Of a DNA stretch of 64,000 nt, positions 11,030 through 21,732 are shown in pieces (position 1 is the stretch's first letter; the number at the start of each line of letters is the position of its first letter). Below the pieces are notes generated by a model. That model did not search any database. It had not been told where the DNA came from and saw nothing but the letters and a program-made list of their open reading frames with translations. This stretch comes from Syncephalastrum monosporum B8922 (taxonomy: Eukaryota; Mucoromycota; Mucoromycetes; Mucorales; Syncephalastraceae). The DNA is taken from NCBI GenBank assembly GCA_000697355.1, contig JNEN01000805.1:1-64000 (forward strand), written 5' to 3'. A program made the translations under genes and the position numbers.

Positions 11030-11745
11030 AGATATTATTCTTTCTTGGGGTCTCTCTGTTTGTACTACTCCTCTTTCCTTGTTGTTGAACATTGCACTCC
11101 CGTTCAGTGTACATATAACACTGTTCCATTCTCACATTATGACTGAATATTATCGCCGAACTTTGCAGGGGGAGCAGGTGGGCGAGCGATTTGAAAATCG
11201 TGTAAAAGAATGTCGCACAAGATATAAGAACCCCGGATAGCATAGACTTAGTGTGGGTGTGTGCGTGCGCTGATGCTGATTCATATCCGGCAAGATCAGT
11301 GCGCTGATTGTATAGCCGAAGACACGGGATAGATGGGCGTCTTTTCCCTTCTATAAATATTCGAGCACGGCATTGCGTAGTAATAGCCACAAGACCTCTG
11401 TGATAAATGCGGGTCACAGGTGAGTAATACAAATGGCGTGCCCGAGGAATATTAAGGAAGTGGGTGTCGACAAAGTGACCCAACTTGCTTAGAAATCCAT
11501 AGACGCATGCTTTTATGGGCGTACTGTTCGTACTCAGATCGGTTTTCGATTGAAAAATCTTTTTCAGTTGCGTGCGTGCTCTCGCGAATAACATCATGTA
11601 AAGGAGATGCGATTGGCCGAAGCGCTCCCGCTAGCTACCCTATATGGAAACTCATTGGAGCACGCAATCGTTCATCAGTCCCCAGCCATATAAAAAGAAA
11701 AAGATCCGCAAAGGACCACCGGTATCTCTTCTAAACCACACAAAA
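11030..11745. other. Intergenic, promoter of PAPS reductase
   Basis: 716 bases. A 192-codon minus-strand frame spans 11019-11597 but overlaps the 3' end of the snRNP gene, shows no domain and no coding-like residue pattern; I treat it as chance. The leader just before the ATG at 11746 is purine/AC-rich. Confidence 0.5.
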
Positions 11746-12651
11746 ATGCCTGTCAGCACCTCTACTCGCATTCAATCTTCCGCTGAGTTGACCCCCGAAG
11801 TTCTTCAGCAGTTGAACGCGCGTCTTAGCAAGCTGCAACCTCGCGAGATTCTCGAGTGGGCTATTGACAACCTACCTAACTTGTATCAAACCACTCAGTT
11901 TGGTCTGTCAGGTGAGTTGAAATGAAACACGTCGACCACATAACGTGAAGCTAAATGAAAAATGTAAATACTATAAGGCCTTGTGTCTCTGGATATGATC
12001 AACAAAATTAGCATCGACCGCGACCAGGACCATCTGGTTCCTCTTATTTTCCTCGACACGCTTTACCACTTTAAGGAAACCATTGATCTCGCCCGCCGGT
12101 GCGAAGAGACCTACAACGTCAAGCTCTACACTTATAAGCCAGCCGATTCTGTCGAAGAGTTCGAACAGGAGCACGGAGAGCGTCTTTGGGAAAACGACGA
12201 ATCCATGTACGACTATCTCGTCAAGGTCGAGAACGGCCGTCGCGCTTACGAAGAGCTCAACGTGAAGTCGATCATCACAGGCCGCCGCCGAAGCCAAAAG
12301 GGCGACCGCAGCGAGATCCCTGTCCTCGAGGTCGACTCAACTGGTATGATTAAGCTGAACCCGCTTGCCTACTGGGACTTCCAGCAAGTGTGGACGTACA
12401 TCCGTGCCAATGAGGTTCCCTACAACACGCTTGTCGATCAGGGCTACCGCTCGATTGGTGACTGGCATTCGACCCGCAAACCTGCCAGCCACGACGACGA
12501 GCGTTCTGGTCGCTGGCACGGTTCCCAGAAGACGGAGTGCGGCATGCATCAAGACTACTTCAAGATGCGCGCTGCCTTCATGGCTGCGAAGCGCAAGAAG
12601 GAGCAGCAGCAGCAGCGCCAGCAGCCTATCGCTGTTGCCTCCACCTCCTAA
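11746..12651 (+). CDS. MET16: Phosphoadenylyl-sulfate (PAPS) reductase
   Basis: Two exons (11746-11911 and 11978-12651) joined by a 66-nt GT-AG intron, 279 aa. The enzyme reduces PAPS to sulfite with thioredoxin in assimilatory sulfate reduction (cytosol). Signatures are YQTTQFGLSG followed across the intron by LVSLDMI, the nucleotide-binding segment; FLDTLYHFKETIDLA; SIITGRRRSQKGDR; NPLAYWDFQQVWTYI; and the catalytic-cysteine motif KTECGMHQD near residue 250. The Cys of ECG-H is the residue that forms the thiosulfonate intermediate in this family. The lack of additional paired cysteines (CC...CxxC) argues for PAPS rather than iron-sulfur APS reductase. The tail after the motif is Lys/Gln-rich with a short poly-Q run, which is unusual but unlikely to be catalytic. 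Confidence 0.95.
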
Positions 12652-15600
12652 ATTTCCTACCTCTTCTCTTAATCCTTTATATTATTATCTCATCCTTACA
12701 CCTCCACTACGCTAACGCTCACACCCTTGCGCTTACCATATTATCATCTCGTCACTCCACAGCATATTCACACCACCCTCTTGTAAAAAGCAACGCTTCG
12801 TTTTTGTAAATATATATTCATTGTCCGTAAAACATGTTTTGGCTCGATCCAAATGCTTGTTGGACGAGTAATACTACAGCATAAAGTACGCAGTATGTAA
12901 TATACACGTAAGCCAGATGCTGTCGTGTATTCCATAGCGACAGCGCACTAAGGCCTGTAATGCAAATATTCCCAAGGATGAGCGGCATTAACGCGGGATA
13001 TTAGTCATTGACGGCCTTTCGATATAATCAAATGGAAGTGTTGTCGGTGTGGGGGCTCAGCGCGGGTGACAATTTGGACAGACTTAAATGGTGACATGTG
13101 TGCTGGTTAAAGACGGGGTGCCGTTTATATGAGCCATTATATCAGGCAATTTCGAGGAATCTCCGTAGCCTTCTAGCTTGGTTGTATTGCTTCTTTGACT
13201 AAGTGGTTTTATGTTTGTTTTGCCCGCGTACTGTCAATTTCTTGTCTCCTGAACCTTTTCTATCTTTACCTCTTCCCCTCAACCTCGCTTGAATTATATC
13301 GCATACCCCTTCAATTTCCAATTACATTCTCGAACCATAGTGCATTCGCGTTGCTCGCAAACAGTTACGGGTGGCAAATCCATTTAATATACGCTCTCGA
13401 CCGTCTTTTCTTTCTCTGCGCAATCAACCCCCTCGCCTCTTACAGAAGAAAGAAAATATCAGAGATATACGCCACTTTTACTCCTTATCAACTGGACATC
13501 AATCCAGCGGTCCAGGGCCTTATTGAATATTGTATTTCCATGTCGTACTCTCTACTGTTATTCCGGGTTATGAAAGCCCCTGCTGATTCGGTTGGTGCCA
13601 GGCCTAGACGCGATATGAGGACATTCCTTGATTCGGTGCATGCTTTTTCCACGGTGAATCCTACTTCGTTGCAGTTGACGTTTACTTGAATCCGAGGGCA
13701 AGTCATTTCTCGGCCAACATTAGCCTCCAAGTTAGGCGTGTCAACTAATGCCACGTTTTCTTGTTCTTCTACTCAAAGCAAAGCGGGGAGCCGGCTTTTT
13801 CCGTACGCACAGATTGGGAAGAAAAAAAAAGCCGGATTTCTCTTTCTGACCTTTATGATCAAGAAAAGAGTGACTCTGCTCTCATACCATTTGTATTCCT
13901 GGTTGATATAATACATACGTTTGAATGTGTGGGCACCAGGTACACGACCATGCCGAGCATCGCTCTGCTTTTGTTACTCTGGATATGATCAAATTAGCTC
14001 AACGATACCTGTCAACAGTCCTGAGCAGGAAGCACGGTCATGTGGTCGAGAGATCCAACTCGTAATCCCTATATAATATGCTCTGATATGACAATGCTTT
14101 ATACTGCACTATCAACATTATAGAGACTTTGAAAAAATTAGATTTTATGAACAATCTCACGGAAATTGAACTGAGGGAGGTGGCATAATAAAAAAGGAAG
14201 ATCAGGAAGTTTGTCTGCTTCCGCGAACCCATCCGTTGGCGGGCTTTGACAGCTTCAGGTAGCCACACCTGTCAGCCGAGCTAATAGTCATGGTCTCAAG
14301 CCCTGACGTCCTCAAGCACTCTTTCACTTTGTCTATCTGGAATTCTTCTCTCCCCAGTGAGGAGCCTCTATCTACTACACCCTCTGAGCCTTTGTATCTA
14401 AATGGACGCGTCGAAGCCAGCAACGATGTTATGGTTTGCCTCTACAGGGAAAGAGCCCCGAGTGGGTAACCTCGAGTATCCGTTGTATCCAATTAGGACA
14501 CACACGCCGACCGCATGACGCCTTGCACAATCTCAAACTTGCCCTCTTTTGCATGGAGTCCGGTAACATGAGACCGCACAACACAGCATACTGACAAGCA
14601 GCGCTCTAAGTTGATGACAACGGTACCATTCATTGCTAAAAATTAGGACAAGTGTTTGAGCACACTCCATATGCGCAAAACTGCTTTACCACTTCTTTTT
14701 TCATCAGGCTGACCACCGGACTGCAGGCTTAACAGGACTCTTTTGTGCAACAGCCGTCAATCCTGTCAAGCACCATCAGAGACGCGTCAACTGCAGCATT
14801 GCTTTGCATAGATATTAGGATATATTCGGGTCTTTCTTTCAGCTAATCGAAGTCCAGTTAATCTTGAACGAGCTCTCATGCCAAGTCCGTGCGAGGTGTT
14901 TCGAAAGCGGCATATGAAACGATGCATGTATCTTCGTTTTCACGTCGCCCTTCAGATGCTGAGAAGTCGAGATCATCCATGATCAAGTTCCTGTGGTCCA
15001 CAAGGCCACTCTACCCGTATCAAATCCATGTGAGGCTTTTGGAGAAAGTATTTATCTGGTGGATACAAGCTTATCATCACGGTACTCATCCAAATGACGG
15101 ACCGCAAAGTCTTACCATGGTTGGTCTTCATTCGTACCCGCTATCTCGGTAGAGAGAAGTGGAGTTGTACCAGGTAATATAGCATGTGAGCTATATGATA
15201 TATACTGTTTATAGGGTCAATATATGTCAAGAGCGCTTCACATTAAGGCTTTGTATATAATGGCAACCCTTTCTCTAAAGGCGTGCAACGCATACTGCTA
15301 TTTTCTACATATTGCTTCCGCCAGATCGACTCCATCAAAACCTTCATACAACCCCTCGTTGCACGGTGCCCTTTTGATTTGCAGCGGCACGTAGGGACCA
15401 AAATGCAGCTTATATTGGTGTCTATTAATATTCGCAGGATATGTGTCAAAATTGCGCTTATAGAGCAGTCTTAGCCAAAATCGTACCTTTTTTCTGCATC
15501 TGCCTTGTCCTTCCTTTCATGTCATTTCCTGGTTTTAATATACATCAAGCGTCATCGTGCATACTTGTAAGCCGCGGCACGCGTTTTACAAGTGCCGTTG

Positions 15601-15682
15601 CCAACAGATATGCACGATGTCCTGCCTTTCTGTAGAAAATGATGATAATAATAAGTCAGTAGTTGATACACCCACCCAACCA

Positions 15683-15694
15683 CCCCCCGGGGGG
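15683..15694. repeat. Perfect C6G6 palindrome
   Basis: Six C followed by six G form an uninterrupted 12-base palindrome inside otherwise AT-rich DNA. Purpose unknown. Confidence 0.8.
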
Positions 15695-16078
15695 CATCTT
15701 CCCTTCTATACAAGGAGCAGATTGAAAAGCGGCTTTCTCGTAAATGTGTCTCCCCCTCTCTTTGCCAGCTACGTGGTTCTTCTACATAGAAGAGGTAAGG
15801 TTGCTGTGGAATTACTGATTTCATTCGCATAACATGGAATGCTTAGAAGAGGCATGTGCACGAGAAAATGTGACGAGTAAAGGGATGAATAAGGTATTAG
15901 CTTGCCGAAGTGGCGAAGACGGGAACCTTAACACTTCAAGGTTGAAACACACATTTTACTTTAGAACGTGATCTTTTCTCAAATGGTCTTGACTTTCGAC
16001 TACGATTGCCCTTGAGCAGCGGCTATAAGCGCTGTATTCGAACAATCAACTCAAATATCTATGTATACATGCCCATCA

Positions 16079-16096
16079 TGTGATATGTATATCACA
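16079..16096. repeat. 8-bp inverted repeat
   Basis: TGTGATAT and ATATCACA flank a 2-base spacer. It could be a dimeric transcription-factor site or chance in AT-rich DNA. Confidence 0.5.
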
Positions 16097-17418
16097 AACT
16101 ATCAACGCCATGTAATTGATATGATATGCTGTTGGGGCGTTTAATTGTTTCATCTCACTCCGTAACACTGCAGATCACTTTCTAATTATGTGTTCAGAGG
16201 CACAAAGCAATAAGGTCAGTTGATCTCAAATGACTGCAATATTTTGTGCCGATCACCTTGTCCACACGTCCTTTTGCTTAGCCATACCTCATGCACGAGG
16301 AGATAAGAGTACAAATGTGTAACAAACTCACGAAGAAAGGATACCCAATTTGCCTTTGTCCCCATAGCAAAATTATTGAACAAGTCGTCATAAGGCGGTA
16401 CAGCGATCATGCCTATATAGAGCATTACAATGGCATTTGACTGTCATGGTATGCCTACAGGAGAACTAGAAACTATGCTAGGGGGTGAGCCAATTTTGAC
16501 AACGGGAGGAAGCTGCTGTTTTATTGGCCCAACAGTAGCGACTGTTGATACGAGTTGCAAAATCCTGAAATTTCTAGACCAAATGGACTACAGGATACTC
16601 AACCATGATAAAGTAGCGACGACCCTCCTCACTCCGAATAAAATAAAGCGTGGATGAACCCAGCTGTGACTGTATAATGCGACACATAAGGATAGAACAT
16701 CCAAGAAGTTCCCGTAGCGTCTGTGACAAAATGCCACTGCACGCCATCAACAGTGTAATTTCATTTCTGGCCCTTGCTGGTGTGATGCGACACAATACAA
16801 TAGTATTGATATGATAATAGAGAACTATGAAAACAGCAAATAACTCAGGGGCGTCGAATCGTGCAGCTAAACCAGTCTTTTGGGTGATCGCACCCTGAAG
16901 TAGGAACCACAAATAACAAACAAAAAAAAAAAGGACGCTCATGTAGATCAGGAGGGGGCCATTTATACTTATCCAGAGAGAAAGAGAGAAGAAGAGAAAG
17001 GAAGAGGCTATGTTGAAAAATGTGGATTCTTATCCCATCATCTTTGCAAACAGAGTCAATGATGCGAGTCTGTAGAGTGTGGCGTATGCATACAAATTTT
17101 GATCATGCTGCGTACCTGTTGCAAACAGAAGGTTCTAGTAACAAGTACAAAGAGACGGTAGACATAGACATAGATGGAATAGTGGATCGAGGCTGTACAA
17201 AAAGAATGCAATAGATGCATACGTAACCCGTAGAATGTATTGCAACAGGAGTGCCTGTGCTGGCATTGAAAAAGATCTATAAGTTCTAAAAAGGCGCGGG
17301 TGCCAGTGCAGTAGCAGCGTCTCTCTCTTTTGCTCCACCGTTTATTTTTCAACTCTGTCGCATTCCCGTATCACCGCAGCTGGCGTTCTTCCTTCCAAAC
17401 CACAGACAATATTGACGG

Positions 17419-18234
17419 ATGACGACTCGCGTACAGGCCAAAAGCTACATATCGATTTATGACAACACGGCCACTGCCAACTTCGTATTTATCTCGGACA
17501 GCGTTACCGATATACTAGGCTGGCAGCCGCACGAGGTAGTAGGCCAAGGTGCCTACAATTACTTCCACAAAGATGAACTGGCGTCAGTAGCGCGCGTGCA
17601 TCGGTCAAATGTGATGAATGAGCGCATGTCTAGTATGCTGACCTACCGGACTCTGGCCAAAGACGGGTCCTTCGTGACCATCGACACGGTGGTCCATTAC
17701 TGCTACGATGTGCTTGTGTGCACCAATCACTTGCATGATCCGGATGACATTGGCCACAAGATCCGGTGCAACTCGGTCGACGAGGTGTTCTGTATCTTGC
17801 CGAACGGGAAACTGCAGCTGGTTGGTGCCTGGAACGACAGCCAGGAGCGCATGAGCCAGGTTCTCAAGCCCGCGCAGTCCTGGGTGGATCAGCAAATCAC
17901 GCACAAGCAGGAGCCGCGCTTCTGTGTTATTATCAACCGGTTCACACTCGACTCAACTGTTGTCTTTGTCTCAAGTATGGTCGAGAAGCTTGTGGGCACC
18001 TTATGCGACGAAGTTGTGGGGCGCTCTTTCTTTGAGTTTATCCATGAACGGGACCATCAGGTTGTCCAGGCTCAACTCGATCAAGCCAAGGGCAGCGACT
18101 CCATCGTTCGCTTACGTTTCGACTGGAAAGTGAAGCACACACAGGACACGGTCGAGCATCTCGAGGCGATCGTGAGCTCCTCCAACGACGGTTTGGTCAT
18201 GGTCTTACGCCTTGCTCCTCGCTTCAATATCTAA
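17419..18234 (+). CDS. PAS-domain protein (two PAS folds), non-LOV
   Basis: Intronless, 271 aa. PAS-A starts near residue 10 (SYISIYDNTATANFVFIS, DSVTDILGWQPHEVVGQGAYNYFHKDEL, then TLAKDGSFVTIDTVVHY). PAS-B starts near residue 172 (RFCVIINRFTLDSTVVFVSS, EVVGRSFFEFIHERDHQVV). The cysteine-containing GxNCRFLQ flavin motif of WC-1-type LOV domains is absent, so this is not a blue-light LOV sensor by motif. No kinase, GATA or helix-loop-helix part is present, leaving a stand-alone PAS module that probably works by dimerising with another PAS protein (for example a WC-2-like partner); that is inference. The ATG at 17419 is the first methionine of the open frame, with a pyrimidine-rich leader. Confidence 0.85.
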   Translation: MTTRVQAKSYISIYDNTATANFVFISDSVTDILGWQPHEVVGQGAYNYFHKDELASVARVHRSNVMNERMSSMLTYRTLAKDGSFVTIDTVVHYCYDVLVCTNHLHDPDDIGHKIRCNSVDEVFCILPNGKLQLVGAWNDSQERMSQVLKPAQSWVDQQITHKQEPRFCVIINRFTLDSTVVFVSSMVEKLVGTLCDEVVGRSFFEFIHERDHQVVQAQLDQAKGSDSIVRLRFDWKVKHTQDTVEHLEAIVSSSNDGLVMVLRLAPRFNI

Positions 18235-18389
18235 AAACAAACCGCCCTTCCATTATGCTTCATTGCTCCTTCATTTACGTTCTCATACCATTCACTTGTC
18301 CACCCACTCACTCTATACTCACTCTTTCATCTCAACACACTTTCTGCATATTCTCACACCATAACGCCCACCGCCAACTTTTACATACG

Positions 18390-18441
18390 CACACAGACAC
18401 ACACAGACACACACACACACACACATTCATACACACACACC
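18390..18441 (+). repeat. (CA)n microsatellite, imperfect
   Basis: About 50 bases of CA dinucleotides with a few interruptions, in the presumed 3' UTR of the PAS gene. Confidence 0.85.
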
Positions 18442-18711
18442 ATCCTAATAGCTGTCTTGTTTTCGTAAATACTTGATATGCATATCTTCTCTCCCATCCG
18501 ACTCGTAACTCTTATCAATGCTGCTTAGCCAGTTTTGGATCTTTCTGCGTGTCTATTACGAGTAGATGACCCAGCATCACACTTTTCCACATTTTACTGA
18601 TTAAAAAGTGCTAAATAAGAAAAAACAGTGAGAAAGAGATTGTAACAGAAGGAGGAATCAAATGAGGGAGAGGGAAATACTAAGTAAGGGTGTTGTGGGA
18701 TGTGTCAAAAA

Positions 18712-19636
18712 TTAATCTGCACGCTTAAGCAACGGCTTATTCCGGGCAGTTGTCGGTCCAGACCGCTTTAGCGTACGACCCAATCGATGGACCCGCAAAT
18801 GGCGGCGCATGTTACTCTGGACACTAAATTTGCGCATGCAACCGTCTTCTGGGCAGACAAAGGGTTTCTCGCCTGTGTGCGAGTAGGTGTGAATGCGGAG
18901 CGATGATGGCCGAGAGAATCCCTTGTTGCAGTATTCGCATCGATATTTGTTGTTAGTCGATGTCTTGTTATGCTGTGAAGACGATGAGGAGCAGTCAGAG
19001 TCATGTTCCTCCTCTGAGACCGCGGCAGGAGGTGGCGAGGATGTAGTGAAAGAGGGGTTTGACGGCATCGAAGGGGTAGGGTGGGTGATGGTTGTAGCAT
19101 TGAGCGTATTAGAAGTACAGGAAGAGGAGGAAGCCGATAATGACTGCTGGGGTGGGCGCTGCAGAATCAGATCAAAGGTATTGGTAGAAATGGCTCGGCG
19201 GTGATAGCTGCCTCGCGACTGGCTGTTTGATGATGAGCTCGAATTCGTATACAGAGGCGGGTACGGATGTGAGTAGTCAGAGAAAGATCGAGCATGCATG
19301 TTGCGAGATGGGCGCAGCATCGAAGGAGGGGACAGTAGACGCGGCAGCGTAGGCTCAACCGGCTGCGGCTGTTGTGATGGTGATGGAGGCGTCGTTTGCT
19401 CGGGTGATATTCGCAACTTTTGCATGTATCCAGGCAAGCCCATATCAGGATGAGGTTGCAAAAAGCCAAGATCAGACACGTTGCGCTTATGAGCGTTTCG
19501 ACGAGGCTCATCTATTTAATTATCGGTAAGTCAATGGCACGGTTATAAAAAAGACAACCGCCTGTTTACCTTGAGCAGGAATGCCTTGAAGCATCAAATG
19601 GATGGAAGGCAGTTTGGGTCTGTTATCAGCGTCCAT
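18712..19636 (-). CDS. C2H2 zinc-finger transcription factor (two fingers)
   Basis: Two exons (19636-19570, 19511-18712), 288 aa; the single 58-nt intron is GT-AG. Residues 1-190 are disordered and rich in Ser/Pro/Thr. Near the C-terminus are two tandem fingers. YRCEYCNKGFSRPSSLRIHTYSH is linked by TGEKP to FVCPEDGCMRKFSVQSNMRRHLRVH. A basic GRTLKRSGP tail follows. The second finger has four residues between its cysteines (CPEDGC), as in many fungal regulators. Nuclear DNA binding is well supported by the fingers; targets are unknown. It is divergent from the CN-hydrolase gene but 2.1 kb apart. Confidence 0.9.
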
Positions 19637-21732
19637 GGTAAGCCTCCAGATGTCAGAAAGAATGAGAGAGTGGTGTTTGTTGATGAAGAAGAGGAGAGAA
19701 AGGAATGGAGAATGGTAGGGGCGAGAATAGCAGAAAACAAGGAATTATAAAAAAGAAGGGAAAAAGAAGATGAACATTCGAATTTAAGTAACGAGATGTT
19801 GATCACCACTTTTTGTGTGACAGATGAGACCCAATTCACGAGAGCCCTCAAAATAGCTTCGCGTTGACCAGACTCCATCCAATGCCTTTATTGGGATTGT
19901 TACCACGGGCATTGACACGTTGCACAAGATGGGTCTTATTGCCCGGTGTTTCTCTTGGCCCAGCCGTTCACATCCACTTGTTCCCTTTCCATTCAGTTCA
20001 AGCCTGTCTGCGCCTGTATAATGGGGCACAGAATGCAAGGGCGGGCGTGGACACCGTCGTTTACTATCCCGAGAGTCTTTAATTTTTTTTTCTGGTCAGC
20101 TGGTCTAAATTTGTTAGTGCGCTCCCTTTTTTCTGGACCGGACCTGCATATCACATCATTGGAAAATCATCGACCAGCCCATGGCATGGCCCTGGTTTCT
20201 TTGTGTTTTTTTTAGTGTGGCTCTTTTTCTTCAACGTGGCGTTGCGGTCTTTTTTTTTTTTTTTAGGAAAACGGACTTGAGAGGGGAGACCTGACGAGAC
20301 AACGGGGCCCAGGGATGCGAAAGAGGGACGGGGGGGGGGGGGGTTGTGCGGGAGAAAAGGCTAATTGCCGATCTGCGGACTTGCCCATCACACGCGAGCG
20401 AAGCAGAAGGAATGTTGTGCGCGCGCACGATCGGCAAATCCGCCGCTGTTTTTGGTTGTTTCTATTTTAGCCTACACTTTCTTTTTCGCACTTTTGTAGC
20501 ATCCATTTGCCTTCATGCGTCCAACTAAAGTAAAATAGCCTCAACTATCTTTATTACGTCTTGCGTCTCGCCGAAGCGGGGAAAGATCGTATGGCAAAAG
20601 GATCGCCCTTATTTTGACCATGTGCCATTAAAAATAAATGAATAAAGAAATCCGTCGATCCTGTCCTGGCACCAAAACAGTGGCTGACCGGTCGTGGCCG
20701 ATCAACAACGACAGTCCGATCACTATCATCTTGGCGTGATGCACACCGGCTGATTGCTGTCGCAACGTCATGCGGTGACGGAACTCTGTTGTTGGACTGT
20801 AAATGGCGTCTCAGTCTGAAAAGTGGAAAATTAGCAGTACACGTCCTTTATTTGAGTTCTGTGTGTGTACAGTAATGCTCACTGTTAGATTAAGAAACAG
20901 GGTCTGCGTAACCTGCGCGCTCTTATGGTCCAGCCGAGAAGGAAAACAAAAAAGATCGTTTCATGTTTATTCACTGCCTTACAGCGTCCCAGTCCTTCCT
21001 TGAAAAATGACAAAGCCTCTGCTGTCAGTCATAGTGAAGAGCTTCCGGAGAGAAAGTCCAAAGGTGGAAAGGCGGAGTCCATTTCAAAGCAATTGAACAT
21101 GCACATCATAATGCAGAAGTCGTCCCTTCCTGTTTAAGACGTAAATGGACGAGAAATCCATTGATGCTTATCTGGATGGGGTGACTCCATTCTGTGCCGA
21201 TCCTCCGTTTAGTGTCGTTAATGGTCTTATTACCTGTGCACACGCGCGCACATAATCACAATAATACTGTATATTGTGGAGTGGATGGCAACAGATACCA
21301 TATTCTATCGCCAATGAGCTGACTCAGACTACAGAAAACAAAACACCGCCTCTGAACACCGTTTTGCCGCTTCATGAACATCACCACCAGCGGAGACAAT
21401 GCTTGTGTACCAAGTGAACGGTGCTATTGATACAAAATACATTTTGCCATGAAAGGCATACCGGATAGCCCGTATATTTGGCGCAACTCCAGCTCCTCCG
21501 TAGGCAAGGCGCCGGAATAGTGGTAATAAGCAAAGTGTGTCAGTGTCTGTCTGTGTGGAAGACACTACTTGACGAAGGACTCGCATTTGCCCAGATGATA
21601 GTACAATGATGATGGTGACGGTAGGCAGCTAAGAGAGCCAAGTTCTGCGGTGAGAAACATACGATAATCCCATTTTGTTCATTTGACCCATTTCTTCTTT
21701 CAAAACGAACAAAAAAAAAAAAAGAAAATCCC
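19637..21732. other. Long divergent intergenic region with homopolymer runs
   Basis: 2.1 kb between the divergent zinc-finger and CN-hydrolase genes. No gene supported. It carries a T15 run (20250-20264) and a G14 run (20330-20343), and just left of the CN-hydrolase ATG an A-rich tract. The size suggests a large regulatory region or undetected noncoding RNA; neither can be shown here. Confidence 0.45.
20330..20343 (+). repeat. G14 homopolymer
   Basis: Fourteen consecutive G residues; possible G-quadruplex nucleus, or an error-prone tract. Confidence 0.75.

Larger units (their letters stand above)
12652..17418. other. Gene-poor region (4.8 kb)
   Basis: I find no supportable gene. The longest frame (13195-13689, 164 codons) begins with a TTG, has no early in-frame ATG and no recognisable domain. 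Several stretches around 14.4-15.2 kb have a composition somewhat closer to coding, and could be remnants of a decayed gene or element, but no family is recognisable. Short palindromes occur (see 15683 and 16079). The last 60 bases before 17419 are pyrimidine-rich promoter-like sequence for the PAS gene. Confidence 0.5.

Noticed and set aside
11019..11597. 192-codon minus-strand open frame before MET16
   Set aside because: Overlaps the 3' end of the snRNP gene, has repeats such as HAHTHTK from a GT-rich tract, and no recognisable fold.
13195..13689. 164-codon hydrophobic open frame
   Set aside because: Starts with TTG, no early in-frame ATG and no family; hydrophobicity follows from T-rich DNA.
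14200..15160. Transposase remnant
   Set aside because: Coding-like patches exist but no DDE, reverse transcriptase or terminal repeats could be recognised.
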